NCBI GenBank assembly: GCA_903813345.2
Contig: CAIIXF020000008.1
Location: forward strand, 35,862,867-35,922,866
Source: Owenia fusiformis
Lineage: Eukaryota; Annelida; Polychaeta; Sabellida; Oweniidae
Length of the DNA stretch: 60,000 bases
Reading direction: 5' to 3'
The position numbers and the translations under genes were made by a program. The first letter of the stretch is position 1; each line of letters opens with the position of its first letter. Of the stretch, positions 11,295 through 22,290 are shown in pieces. Under the pieces are notes generated by a model. The model had not been told where the DNA came from and did not search any database. It was given only the letters and a program-made list of their open reading frames with translations.

Positions 11295-11800
11295 TTAGAT
11301 TAGATAATGTACCATTTCATGTTTCTTAACACTGTGTGTTAGGTAAGTAACATTGACAAAGATAACAGCTTGATATAAGTAAAGTTAAGTAATTTGTTGT
11401 TCCGTAAAATCATGTAACAAGAGTAAATATACAGGGTGGGCCAAAAATACACTTTTTTAATTTTTGATACAAAATCATAATTTGCATACCAAAAGAAACT
11501 TGAAGATGCTATCTAGCCATGGATTATGAATTGTACACTTTTAGTTGAATGAAATATGTCACCAGCATTGCACTTAAACATGTGGTGTGCCATGAGAAAG
11601 AAACATAATTTGCAAGGTTGTAATTAAACTCCCCAGTGGTGAATGGTCCAATTAGGACAGAAACAGGTAGACTAGTTAGACTTATAAACTTTTGGTATTT
11701 TATATGTGTATATTTGTTTTATCATATTGCATGTACTATTAAGGCTCATGTAGGCTTAGCAGAGACTATTCAGTTGGTACTTATTTTAGTGATATATATA

Positions 11801-12677
11801 CAGGGTGTCTCAAAAAATGTACCCAAAAGTATATCAAGAGCACAGATAAATCAATCAATATTTTCAGACATTTTTGCATGGTCATGTAGCCAAACATTTT
11901 TATTTCAGTCTTGTCTTTTTGATGCTTTAACCCTTTACCTTTCACACCACATAATCGATGTAACCTCATATTGCGATGACAGCCTGTATCCTTACTGCTA
12001 CATGGTTCATCACATTTGATAATAATTCCCATGGAATGTTTTGAATTTCTCTTTGGATGTTGCCCTTAAGTTGTTCTAGGTCCTTTTGCTTGGAATGAGC
12101 ATTAAAACACTCCTTCAAATAGCCAACACAGATAATCAGGTCAATTATCGGCAAATGATTCAGGAGTTACCTTCCAGAGTTAGGCAGGCTAGCCTCGAGA
12201 CCAAATGATATCCAAATGAAAACACAGTCACCTCAACAAAAGCTACACTAGAATCACAACCAATGCAGTTTCTTAAACCTCGGACCTATCTGTATAAGGG
12301 GCCTATAAGACATTGTGAGGGCCTCCCTATTCACCATATTTGACGGCCCATACTTTTTTCTTTGAGGCTATTTGAAGGACCATTTTAATGCTAAACCCAA
12401 CCTAAGAAACCTAGAACAACGACCAGCATCCGAACAGAAATCAAAACATTCCACCAGAAATATCAATAATGTGATGAACAATGTAGTAGTAAGGATGCAG
12501 ACTGTCATTTAAATATGATATTACATTGAATATGTGGTGTAAAAGGTAACGGGTTAAAGTATCAAAAAGGCAAAACTGAATTAAAAACTGTGTATAGCAT
12601 GCAAAAAATGTCTGAAAATATTGATTGGTTTGTCTATGGTGTTGATATACTTTTGGGTACATTTTTTGAGACACCCT
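11801..12677. mobile_element. Palindromic mariner-derived element, unit 2
   Basis: Same as the element at 9458-10350, shorter by the 16-bp internal deletion. Confidence 0.75.
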
Positions 12678-12813
12678 ACATATTTATATGAAGTATATGA
12701 ACATTCACAAGAGAGGAGAACTATTGGCCAAATAAGACTTTGAGTTCATGAGTTCAATTTTCTTTACATTGTGTGTTGGCCATATAAGACTTTTATGACA
12801 TGACACTCTATTA

Positions 12814-13621
12814 CCCCCCTATCACACCAAACTAGTTCTTACCCGTTCTTGCCAGTCCTACGAAAACGTCGTCAAACGGGCTCAATCTGGCTGTGGTCGG
12901 GAAATGTGTCTGAAATAATTAGCTTTTTCGTTCTTAAACAGTCTTCAATACGTCCATCTCGTTCGCAGTTCGTTCAGGTCGCACCACGTCGGAGTGCAAC
13001 GTCGTAGAACGCGTCACTTAGTCTAGAAGGTCAACATGACCTGATTACAGAACGGTATGGTCGTCATCGAATTTTGAATCGATTCAAAATTCTAAAATCA
13101 CATTCCCGTCTGAGAACGTTCATAAAGTTCGTAAATAGACCTTAGAAAGTTGCAGCTACGTTCATTCCGTTCGCACACAGTTTAAGACCAGTTTTGAAGA
13201 ACGCAGTGGCAACTTGTTTGGTGTGATAGCTATATTTTTGCTAACTCGTTCATAAGCAGTGTTAAATACGTTCTTAATCAGTTTAAACCCGTTTGCAATT
13301 AGTTCTACCTCGTTCTCAACACGTCCACAGACAGTTCAACTCGTTGTTAAAACGTCCCTAGTAGGATTGAAGTACGACGGTTCCGTTCGTAGTACGTCCA
13401 GCTCGTCGTTAGTACGTTGTCACTCGTTCTAATTGTAGAACGTGACGACCACGAGAACATATTGAGCATTGTCTACGTTCTAGAGGAACTACCCGTTCGA
13501 GTACGTTCGATGAAGATTGTAAATAGATCCCAAACGGTTCTTAGTAGGTCCAGTCCGTTCGTATACAGTTGAAGCCCGTTTTCGAGAACGCAGTGAGAAC
13601 TAGTTTGGTGTGATAGTAGGG
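12814..13621. mobile_element. 808-bp TTA element, copy in unit 3
   Basis: Same ends, interior and TTA flanks as the other two copies, offset by 2327 bp from copy 2. Confidence 0.8.
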
Positions 13622-14127
13622 TTAGATTAGATAATGTACCATTTCATGTTTCTTAACACTGTGTGTTAGGTAAGTAACATTGACAAAGATAACAGCTTGA
13701 TATAAGTAAAGTTAAGTAATTTGTTGTTCCGTAAAATCATGTAACAAGAGTAAATATACAGGGTGGGCCAAAAATACACTTTTTTAATTTTTGATACAAA
13801 ATCATAATTTGCATACCAAAAGAAACTTGAAGATGCTATCTAGCCATGGATTATGAATTGTACACTTTTAGTTGAATGAAATATGTCACCAGCATTGCAC
13901 TTAAACATGTGGTGTGCCATGAGAAAGAAACATAATTTGCAAGGTTGTAATTAAACTCCCCAGTGGTGAATGGTCCAATTAGGACAGAAACAGGTAGACT
14001 AGTTAGACTTATAAACTTTTGGTATTTTATATGTGTATATTTGTTTTATCATATTGCATGTACTATTAAGGCTCATGTAGGCTTAGCAGAGACTATTCAG
14101 TTGGTACTTATTTTAGTGATATATATA

Positions 14128-15020
14128 CAGGGTGTCTCAAAAAATGTACCCAAAAGTATATCAAGAGCACAGATAAATCAATCAATATTTTCAGACATTT
14201 TTGCATGGTCATGTAGCCAAACATTTTTATTTCAGTCTTGTCTTTTTGATGCTTTAACCCTTTACCTTTCACACCACATAATCGATGTAACCTCATATTG
14301 CGATGACAGCCTGTATCCTTACTGCTACATGGTTCATCACATTTGATAATAATTCCCATGGAATGTTTTGAATTTCTCTTTGGATGTTGCCCTTAAGTTG
14401 TTCTAGGTCCTTTTGCTTGGAATGAGCATTAAAACACTCCTTCAAATAGCCAACACAGATAATCAGGTCAATTATCGGCAAATGATTCAGGAGTTACCTT
14501 CCAGGGTTATTACCTTCCAGAGTTAGGCAGGCTAGCCTCGAGACCAAATGATATCCAAATGAAAACACAGTCACCTCAACAAAAGCTACACTAGAATCAC
14601 AACCAATGCAGTTTCTTAAACCTCGGACCTATCTGTATAAGGGGCCTATAAGACATTGTGAGGGCCTCCCTATTCACCATATTTGACGGCCCATACTTTT
14701 TTCTTTGAGGCTATTTGAAGGACCATTTTAATGCTAAACCCAACCTAAGAAACCTAGAACAACGACCAGCATCCGAACAGAAATCAAAACATTCCACCAG
14801 AAATATCAATAATGTGATGAACAATGTAGTAGTAAGGATGCAGACTGTCATTTAAATATGATATTACATTGAATATGTGGTGTAAAAGGTAACGGGTTAA
14901 AGTATCAAAAAGGCAAAACTGAATTAAAAACTGTGTATAGCATGCAAAAAATGTCTGAAAATATTGATTGGTTTGTCTATGGTGTTGATATACTTTTGGG
15001 TACATTTTTTGAGACACCCT
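14128..15020. mobile_element. Palindromic mariner-derived element, unit 3
   Basis: Same sequence and ends as the element at 9458-10350. Confidence 0.75.
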
Positions 15021-15033
15021 ACATATTTATATG

Positions 15034-15327
15034 AAGTATATGAACATTCACAAGAGAGGAGAACTATTGACCAAATAAGACTTTTATTACATGACTCTAT
15101 AATTGATTAAATAAGGTACCAGTTCATGAGTTCAATTTTCTTTACATTGTATGTTGGCCATATAAGACTTTTATGACATGACACTCTATATAGATTAGAT
15201 AATGTACCATTTCACGTTTCTTAACACTGTGTGTTAAGTAAGTAATATTGACAAAGATAACAGAGCTTGATATAAGTAAAGTTAAGTAATATGTTGTTCC
15301 GTAAAATCATGTAACAAGAGTTATATA
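15034..15327. repeat. Partial fourth tandem unit lacking the TTA element (empty site)
   Basis: Matches the start of the units but reads GACACTCTATATAGATTAG where the others have CTCTA-TTA-element-TTA-GATTAG. It is clearly diverged from the near-identical units 1-3, so it represents an older copy. Confidence 0.75.
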
Positions 15328-15927
15328 CAGGGTGGGCCAAAAAATACACTTTTTTAATTTTTGATACAAAATCATAATTTGCATACCAAATGAAACTTGA
15401 AGATGCTATCAAGCCATGGATTATAAATTGTACACTTTTACTTAAATAAAATATGTCACCTGCACCACACTTAAACATGTGGTGTGCCATGAGAAAGAAA
15501 CATAATTTGCAAAATGTTCCTGAACTGATCCGGCCTGATGACCACAAAGCTATTAGTCCTGACGCAATCCCCAGTGAGTATAGGGTAAGGAAGGTCTCCA
15601 GGAGATGGTTTGAAGGCATCAAATCTAAAACTAAAAAATTGCCCACTTAAAGCTGGCATGCAATTAAGACAGGTTGCAACTTATCCAACATTTCACTGAT
15701 ACTATATCAGCAAGGGAACTAAGACTAAAAGCAATTACCAAAGAGGATGGTGGACCAATTTAACTCCTCTCTTAGATCAACTATCATCCAAGTTGAAGGA
15801 CTTGTTCCCTCATAATATTACTAAGAACCCCTTGCACTATATATCTGCAAAATCTGGGGTATATAGGTTGGAAAATAAAAAAGTTATAGTGTCTTGAAAA
15901 AAATGGCGTCTTTTTTGGCCCACCCTG
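15328..15927. mobile_element. Intact mariner-type MITE, 600 bp
   Basis: The ends CAGGGTGGGCCAAAAAA and TTTTTTGGCCCACCCTG are inverted and flanked by TA at 15326-15327 and 15928-15929. A plus-strand ORF (15489-15650) inside it is not a recognisable complete transposase. The element at 57275-57405 has the same ends. Confidence 0.8.
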
Positions 15928-15964
15928 TATTTCATATGTTGAACCCCTAGCATACAGTATGTTT

Positions 15965-16045
15965 GCTCGAAAGGGTATGTTGTGTTGTTCATATAATTAT
16001 TGTGCTCATTGTGTTTGGTAATCTCTGGTACCCTTTCGGGCTCTT
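15965..16045. repeat. Short inverted repeat
   Basis: GCTCGAAAGGGTA near 15965 is matched inverted by TACCCTTTCGGGC near 16029-16041. Confidence 0.45.
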
Positions 16046-16211
16046 CCGTATATGTGCATGTGGAAAGATGAACGGAATATTTAATTACAATTATACCCTT
16101 ATAAGTGATGTTATGTTATGTGAGAGTTATTAACGCAACAAGTTACGATGGGACATCGTCCTTCAGGGTGTAATGACCCTTGAAACTGATAATGCACGTC
16201 CATGTTGCTAC

Positions 16212-16532
16212 TACAGTCTGTTATACTGCTTCAAAGGCAAGCAGTTAAACCTAAAATATAAGATATCTAAATAATATTGTGCAATTATATATAGAAAAAT
16301 ATATTCATTGCACAGGAATGACATTTGTATATATGTAACCTCTTACATTTTGATGCTTCTCTTCCATGTTAATTCTCAAGAAATATCACGGCGGACAGAC
16401 CTCAAGTTACATGAGGTATTGCACTAAACACTGAATAATCTGAAATATACTTTTTTATATTTTTCTATATATTATGGGTCTATAGATTTCTTAATTTTCA
16501 GGTTCAACTGCTTGCCTTTGAGTGTAACTAGT
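16212..16532. mobile_element. Probable foldback element, about 320 bp
   Basis: CTGCTTCAAAGGCAAGCAGTT with AAACCTAAAATAT near 16228 is matched inverted by AGGTTCAACTGCTTGCCTTT near 16500. AT-rich core; no coding capacity. Confidence 0.55.
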
Positions 16533-16572
16533 CATATTCTACCCTCGTATGATGTTATTTGTTGCTATTTTT

Positions 16573-16665
16573 TCTGATTTGGATATTTATTTTTTCTTAT
16601 TTTCTTGCATACGAGCGTCGTGTATGCAAAGAAAATGATAAAAAATAAATATCCAAATAAGAACA
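16573..16665. repeat. Large hairpin (about 90 bp)
   Basis: TTGGATATTTATTTTTTCTT on the left and its inverted copy at 16640-16662 flank TTGCATACGA-GCG-TCGTGTATGCAA at the centre. A near-perfect palindrome centred near 16618. Confidence 0.75.
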
Positions 16666-16880
16666 AGGAATATCGAAGAACAGCATACAACGGTCGGATT
16701 TATATGACTAAGTGTAACAGACTGTAAGGTCTTGCAAGTCCTTTGGTCTTGGCTGTAGTGGCTAGCCCCATCCTATGACTAAAGCAGAGGGGTATAAAAC
16801 AAGGTGCCCCCTGGGTAATAAAAGTCCGTGGGGCCGTCGTGCAGATACATTTGATTTATGTGTTTGCAGGAGGGCTCAGT

Positions 16881-16908
16881 CTTATCCCGTTCCCGGGAAC
16901 GGGATAAG
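16881..16908. repeat. Perfect 28-bp palindrome
   Basis: CTTATCCCGTTCCC followed directly by its exact inverse complement, 79 bp from the exon 1 donor of CRY-DASH and flanked by direct CTCAGT copies. It could form a cruciform or be a dimeric protein site. Confidence 0.7.
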
Positions 16909-16986
16909 CTCAGTCATGCTCTCTCTTCATAGAGCACCTAAAAAACAAATGAATTTGAGTCATTTTCAAGATAAAAACACACCAAC

Positions 16987-17055
16987 CTGATTATCGTGAT
17001 ATCTCAGGTCATTCCTCAGCAAATAGATAATTGTACGTGCACTCTGTTCTGACAT
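16987..17055 (-). CDS. cry-dash: CRY-DASH exon 1 (start codon)
   Basis: The ATG at 17055 opens 23 codons that end in LLRNDLRYHDNQ, the first beta strand of the photolyase fold (LLRNDLR is near-invariant in CRY-DASH). The donor is CAG|GTTGGT, phase 0, which joins exactly to VLSWACQNAEYLVPLYCFDP in exon 2. The exon is too short to be found by ORF length and was located from the motif that exon 2 lacks. Confidence 0.88.
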
Positions 17056-17329
17056 AGTTTATTTCAATTCTGCTTTGTCCAGTTCACAGTCGGACGAACT
17101 CGTGTAGAATGAGGAACGTCTAAACTGAACTATATTTATATGTAACACGTTTGGTCAACATGACTTTGTTTAGGTTTTATAAGGGGGATTCCCTATGTCA
17201 CGTGATCTAGTTTGGGAAACTTTCAAAATGGCGGACGGAGCAGTTTAAAAAATTTTGTATTAAACTTCATATTTCTCCTGATTGAAGGGGTACCATTTGC
17301 TTTTATTGGATTATTTTGATTCTGTAAAG
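17056..17329. promoter_or_regulatory. Head-to-head promoter region of CRY-DASH (-) and the BTB-ZF gene (+)
   Basis: The two genes diverge from here. It contains a palindromic E-box TCACGTGA with CACGTG at 17199-17204 and a YY1-like AAAATGGCGG at 17225-17234. A possible donor AAAG|GTAAAG at 17330 would end a noncoding first exon of the plus-strand gene; start sites are inferred, not seen. Confidence 0.5.
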
Positions 17330-18044
17330 GTAAAGCTATTACTTGCACATCTTTTTATCGTTTAGATTTGCTTGAATTTCTTGAAATTGCAAATCCAATG
17401 CTCCGAATTTTAATTTTTAGAATTATCCACATGTCCATGTTTCAGATTTGATTCACGAGTTTCGTGAACATATTTATTGCGTAGAATGATCAAATGAATG
17501 AAACTAACAATGGTAACATATTCAATATGGCTTTCATGGGCAGTTAGAGACAATGCTTTCAAGGCTTAGAAACTATGACCTTGACCTACATAATGAGATG
17601 AAATCCGCCATTGTTGCCACAAGTAATTTTGAGATTTAGCGGTTTGTATATCATTTTACTGTCATCAGAACATGTCTCTATATGTCTAAATGATGTCATA
17701 AGTTTGCACAATGTGTAATGCAAATGTGGAATATGATTTGATGAAATGATTGCAATGGTTTACTTGTGTTTTTGTGTTTTTATTTGTCTATAAATTTCTT
17801 TGTTTACATGTACTGTCTGTGGCAGAGGTATTCTGTCTATTGTTCAAAAAAGTAATCAATGGACCAAAGTGCAATCAGAATGGGGAGGGGGGGGGAGCTC
17901 ATTTGGTGCGACCACCTTTTTGAGCCAGTCCTCTGGGGTTCCATGCATGGAGCTGAGGAGGAGTAGACTTGACTTTTTTGTCTTTCCCGAATATTGAGAA
18001 TTACAATGTAGTCTAATGATTTTAATTTTGGTGTATTATTTCAG
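17330..18044 (+). other. Probable 5' intron of the BTB-ZF gene
   Basis: No coding sequence recognised. It ends in the pyrimidine-rich acceptor TATTATTTCAG at 18044, ten bases before the BTB start codon. Confidence 0.4.
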
Positions 18045-18054
18045 GCGTCAGACA

Positions 18055-18832
18055 ATGGCATCTCCAGAGGTGATCTCCATCACAAACACAATAGCGAAGA
18101 CAAAGCTACAAAGCTTGAGGGCCAACTCCAGGTTTACTGATATTACATTTGTATGTGCTGGCAATGAATGGGTACATGCTCACAGGGCAGTTGTATGTGA
18201 GTATAGCAGCTATGTACTAATGTTGTCAGAGTCTGGAGGGAAAAATGTTGTGATCGATTTATCAAAGCTAGGCTTGGATGTCAGAAAGGAGCTAATGTCG
18301 CTGACTGTTGATTTCATGTATGGAATGGATTTGACGATAGCTCTAAGTGACCTATCTACTTTAATGGTGCTTGCAAATAGACTAAACATGCTGGAGTTCA
18401 TATCTGCTATAGATTGTGCAATTTCAAGCCCAACACCATCTGAACCTCATGAGCAAACACAATGGCAAACGAATGAAACTGTCACAACTGCTGACCAGAC
18501 AAACATTAAGATTGAGGCTAAAGATGTTGACTTTAATGAACAATACGAATATGGTATGGAAACAACAGATACCACTGATGTAAACATGGACAATTATCAA
18601 CATCTTAATTCACTGCTTTCAACTCCTAAGGAGGCATTAGACCTTCCAGCAAAGGTTGAGACAATTGAAAGGTTGAAACAGTCTGTAACACCACCTGTTA
18701 CCAATAAACGCAAACGTGTTCAGCCGCGACAGATTGTTGAGGCACCTTTGCAGGAATCTCGTAGTGGAAGAAAGATTAAACCTGTACCTAGGATGGACCA
18801 AGATGATGTTGATGATGATGATGATGATGAAG
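18055..18832 (+). CDS. BTB/POZ exon of the BTB-ZF gene (start codon)
   Basis: ATG at 18055 follows the acceptor at 18044; the ORF upstream of it lies in the intron. Residues about 20-125 form a BTB/POZ domain: SRFTDITFVCAGNEWVHAHR, AVVCEYSSYV, VIDLSKLG, LTVDFMYGMDLTIALSDLST and LMVLANRLNMLEF. BTB domains mediate dimerisation and recruit corepressors or Cullin 3. A long acidic, low-complexity stretch follows, then a basic NKRKR patch near residue 217 (probable nuclear signal), an AT-hook-like SGRKIKPVPR, and an Asp run before the donor GAAG|GTATAT at 18833, phase 1. Reading through this donor would give a BTB-only protein ending at 18891. Confidence 0.9.
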
Positions 18833-18891
18833 GTATATATAAATTGAATGTAATTTTCAATGATCTACCTAGAATCGAAAGAAACATATGA

Positions 18892-19783
18892 TTTTGATCA
18901 CTTTTGAGATTTTGAAAATAGGCCTGTGCTTTTTGAAAAGATAAATACACCTGATAAACAAAAGTTAATTCATGATTAAAGAATTTATAATATTATTCCA
19001 ACTTTTGAAGAACTGAACATGCAAATTTGCTCTTTCTTGAGAAAATATTCTAGGGAGAATCATTGTTACAATTGTATTGATGTTTGAAAAATATTAAATA
19101 CAGAGATTTTCCAAACCATACAAATTCTGATGAGTGAGAAAAATGACAGTTTTACTTTTGACGCATGGCTTGGAATGCATTGTCTCTGTCGACCAATCAA
19201 TAACAACAAACTTGAAGGTATCACAAGTAAATGATGGCTTGCCATGTTCAAGTAATATTCATTTGTGGCAAAGTATTACAGATAAGATACATGTAATTTA
19301 TTTTGCAAGCAAGAACTAAATTTTAAAAGGACATTTGGCCAATTTAAAGTAAACAAATTAAAAAACAGCAGCTCAAATTGAGCTGTGAGGCCATGCACTC
19401 TGGTCCTACATTTTGATTGGTCAACAGAGAAACATGATGCTTTATCACTGATCAATCAGAATGCAGTGGCCATGATGTTCTCATGTGATTAATCAATAAT
19501 TTCATTAGATTTGTTATTAAATTAAGCAACAATAATGATAATGCATAAAATATGTTGTGCCCTTGCAAAATGTCATTGTGAGTAGCACACTCGATTAAAA
19601 TGTTACAAGTGTTTTTTGCCATGTATGAAATAAGGATTTGACGTGTTGAGCCATCATTAATATGTGACACCATTTACTCGACGTTGTACACTCACGACTC
19701 AACTTGCGGTCTTTGGTTTGGTGCTTTATACATTTACAACTCATGCATGGTTTCACTTACTAATCATGGGTTGACACCTCAAG
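18892..19783 (+). other. BTB-ZF intron, nothing recognised
   Basis: AT-rich; short ORFs only. GCAGCTCAAATTGAGCTG at 19367 is a small imperfect palindrome. Confidence 0.5.
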
Positions 19784-19825
19784 TCCTTTATTTTCTGGAG
19801 GAATTCACTCGCGGATTTGATTCAG

Positions 19826-20020
19826 AACCAGGTCTAGGTGAATCACACGAGGCAACTTCAAGGGTGGCTGCAACTACCTGGTATATCCTACCTAATCAAC
19901 CTAGTCAAGCTAATAAACGATTTAAAAATGTGAGCGAATCGGATTTGAAGGCAAGAGAAGATAGTCGACATGAACAGAAAACAAAGAGACAAACACAGTG
20001 GGCTATAAAAATCTTCCAAG
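19826..20020 (+). CDS. Crypton-type recombinase domain, first exon
   Basis: Encodes the N-terminal helical part of the DUF3504/Crypton domain: RFKNVSESDLKAREDSRHEQ then KTKRQTQWAIKIFQ. The donor is CAAG|GTAAGC, phase 1. The acceptor is ambiguous: ATTCAG at 19825, or an upstream AAG at 19783. Both lie after a good TACTAAT branch point at 19758 and both are phase 1, so either would join the BTB exon in frame. An independent start upstream is also possible. Confidence 0.65.
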
Positions 20021-20084
20021 GTAAGCAAAATCTTTATTTTTATTTATTTTCCATAATGCTAGATTATCTTTAGCTTTTACATGG

Positions 20085-20650
20085 TTGAGCTATGGTAGTG
20101 CTCACTTGTCTGTCCGTCCATCTGTCTGTGAACATATTTGTAACTTATTCAAATCTCCATTATAATAAAAATTGTTTCACTTCTACAATGTGTCTATATA
20201 AAGTGTTTCATCTTCCCATAAGTAGCATCTCAAAAGCTCCCCTTGTTTTAAAATGGTGGCCATTTTAGAGCAGAAAAGTAGGTTTCCAACTCTGAAAGTT
20301 TGGATCGAGTAACTTCATTAGTTTTACCGTAGTTTTGAAATGATGATGTTGAACTGATGTTAAACTGAAATAAGCGTCATTTTAACGATTTCAATTTTAC
20401 TTTGCGCATGCCTGCCACTGAGAAGGCATGTGCTCATGATAGTTCATGTGATCACTTCCTGCAATTTGATCAGAGATTGCATAATGGGGAATCCCCGAAT
20501 ACAATAAAATATGAAAGAATTATGTGAGCTAATGAAACTTCTTCTGAGCGAAACATGTCGCAAAGATTCAAAATGGCTGTCAATTTCATTGCTGAAATAT
20601 CACTTCTTCTGGTATAAATCCAAAGGTATTATTGGTATTGATTTGCTTGA
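20085..20650. repeat. Degenerate GTCCGTCC-led repeat segment
   Basis: Starts near TTGTCTGTCCGTCC at 20106 and contains TTCAAAATGGCTG-type motifs. It resembles the arrays at 21470 and 47196 but is too diverged for a clear period. Confidence 0.4.
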
Positions 20651-20952
20651 TATTATACAGTAAATTAACTTGGGCTAAGAATATAGGCTAACAATGATCT
20701 CTCATCACTCTCTGATTGGTCCATTTCTTACATGTGACTAAAAATAATAAGTGATTTTATTCAACGGAAGTCACATAACTTCCATTGAATATCAAATGAT
20801 TTTCACCAGTCATGACTTAGTCTGGTGTAATTTTTAATTTTTTATATCCCATGAATACATTGTTATGATTAATTAGAGATCAATAGTTTGTTTTTCCTTT
20901 AATGTGAGTTAAGAATATAAAAGTGAATACTAAAACAAATATTTCTATTTTC

Positions 20953-21063
20953 GGTGAATACCTGTGTCCTTTGAATCTACCCGTGACACTTTCACAAGTA
21001 ATATTCCACTAACCCTTTGGGCTTTGTGGAATATCACTTGTGCAAGGTGCACAGGTATTCACC
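20953..21063. mobile_element. Small foldback element, 111 bp
   Basis: GGTGAATACCTGTG at the left and CACAGGTATTCACC at the right; inside, CACAAGTAATATTCCAC against GTGGAATATCACTTGTG. Almost all of it is base-paired. Confidence 0.7.
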
Positions 21064-21469
21064 TAATTAGAATAAAATACCCAGTGAAATTCAAAAATGG
21101 TCCACAATACCCTGGTGTTATTATTGACATTGAATTTAGAAATCCAGTAATAAAGGCTTTGTTGTACTGCTTTGAAATCTTATATAAGCCTTGTTTTTAA
21201 GTGATTTTAGAGACATATATTTATATTTCATTGATATTTTTGTATTATTCAGTTCCCAAATATTTTAAAGTTTTTTTGAAAAATTGGGATAAATCCCTTA
21301 AAAAATCTTGAAAATATTGATTCACCAATTTAGTAACCATATTTGTTAGATAAAATCACAATATATCTGCAATCTGCATGTCAACTTGATCATTAGATCA
21401 AATACATGTAGGCCTAGTTGTGTGCCTATGTAAGGTTTAATTTGATGTTTTAAGTAATAATTATCCCAG

Positions 21470-22290
21470 AAAAGCTGTCTGTCCGTCCGTTCGGCCATTT
21501 TATATACTGATGCATAGAGACAAAGGAGCTTTGCTCAAGAAGAGATTTTCAAGATGGCTGCTGAATTTCAAAATGGCTGCCATTTTTATTTTAAAATGAT
21601 GTTATCTTTGATAAATCAAAAACCAGTGGTGGATTTGATTCAAATTTTAGATGTTGATGCCTAGGGACAAAGGAGCTCCGGCTGAGAAGGAATTTTCAAG
21701 ATGGCTGCTTAATTTCAAAATGGCTGCCATTTTTCATAAAAATATATTTTCTGATTACTCAAATACCAATAGACAGAATTTGTTCAAATATTATATGCCA
21801 AAATCTAGAGACAAAGGAACTCTGGTCAAAAAGATATTTTTAAGACCGCACTCAGAATAACAAAATAGGTGCCATTTTTCATAAAAAATTGTAATCTTTG
21901 ATACCTCAAATGCCAGTGAATGGATTTGGTTCAAATTTATTATGCTGATGCCTAGGGACAAAGGAGCTCTGCTTGAGAAGAGATTTTCAAGTTGAAAGCT
22001 GAATTTTGGCCCCATTTTTCATGGACGATACTTAAATGGACAGATTTGGTTCAAATTTTATGCCCAGAAATAAAAAAGCTCCACTCAAGAAGAGATTTTC
22101 AATATGGCCACTATTTATCAATATTTGATAATCCAAATACCAGTGGACAGATTTGGTTCAAATTTCATATGGTGATGTCTAGGGTCAAAGGAGCTCTGCT
22201 CAAGAAGAAATTTTCAAAATGGCCACCATTTTAGTAAAAAAACATAATCTTTGATAACTCATATACAGATTTTGCTCATATGTATGTGTT
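21470..22290. repeat. Degenerate tandem array, units of about 110-150 bp
   Basis: After GTCTGTCCGTCCGTTCGGCC, units repeat CTAGGGACAAAGGAGCTC, GAAGAGATTTTCAAGATGGC and GACAGATTTGGTTCAAAT. About six units start near 21515, 21655, 21800, 21948, 22060 and 22175. Confidence 0.75.

Larger units (their letters stand above)
10364..12690. repeat. Tandem unit, copy 2 (2327 bp)
   Basis: Same order as copy 1. It differs visibly by loss of one 16-bp direct repeat (GGTTATTACCTTCCAG) near 12175. Confidence 0.9.
12691..15033. repeat. Tandem unit, copy 3 (2343 bp)
   Basis: Same order and length as copy 1, with the 16-bp repeat retained. It is followed by a diverged partial fourth unit (15034-15327). Confidence 0.9.
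7145..16986 (-). other. CRY-DASH intron 1 (9.8 kb), repeat-filled
   Basis: Bounded by the exon 1 donor CAG|GTTGGT and the exon 2 acceptor TATATTTCAG. It holds the tandem 2.34-kb units, their nested transposons, an intact mariner-type MITE at 15328 and several palindromes. No other protein gene is recognised. The region 7145-8020 contains an isolated GAGGGGTGAAAAATAAG mariner-like end near 7308. Confidence 0.75.
1631..17055 (-). pseudogene. cry-dash: CRY-DASH photolyase/cryptochrome gene, 12 coding exons, three in-frame stops
   Basis: Spliced from the minus strand, the exons are 17055-16987, 7144-6972, 6401-6186, 6002-5854, 5644-5482, 5227-5058, 4747-4688, 4192-4110, 3609-3535, 3394-3275, 2659-2491 and 1758-1631. 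All have AG acceptors and GT donors, and phases match at every junction, giving about 524 codons, the usual CRY-DASH length. Recognisable family motifs are LLRNDLR near the N-terminus, [80 protein letters not shown] and the C-terminal RGIDFYF. CRY-DASH proteins bind FAD and an antenna pterin and repair UV dimers in single-stranded DNA. The frame is broken by TGA at 6257-6259 (codon 129), TAA at 2495-2497 (codon 481) and TGA at 1730-1732 (codon 492). The first stop removes the whole FAD domain, so this looks like a recent pseudogene or a null allele; sequence error is the alternative. Intron 1 is 9.8 kb and full of repeats. Confidence 0.9.

Noticed and set aside
9293-14481. Sets of identical 62-127-residue ORFs repeated three times
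   Set aside because: They are copies of the same tandem unit and transposon arms; none is a complete protein and the frames cross element borders.
18833-18891. BTB-only protein ending at 18891 as the main product
   Set aside because: The GTATAT donor and the exactly phased exon at 29812, which continues the acidic linker, make splicing more likely; read-through remains a minor possibility.
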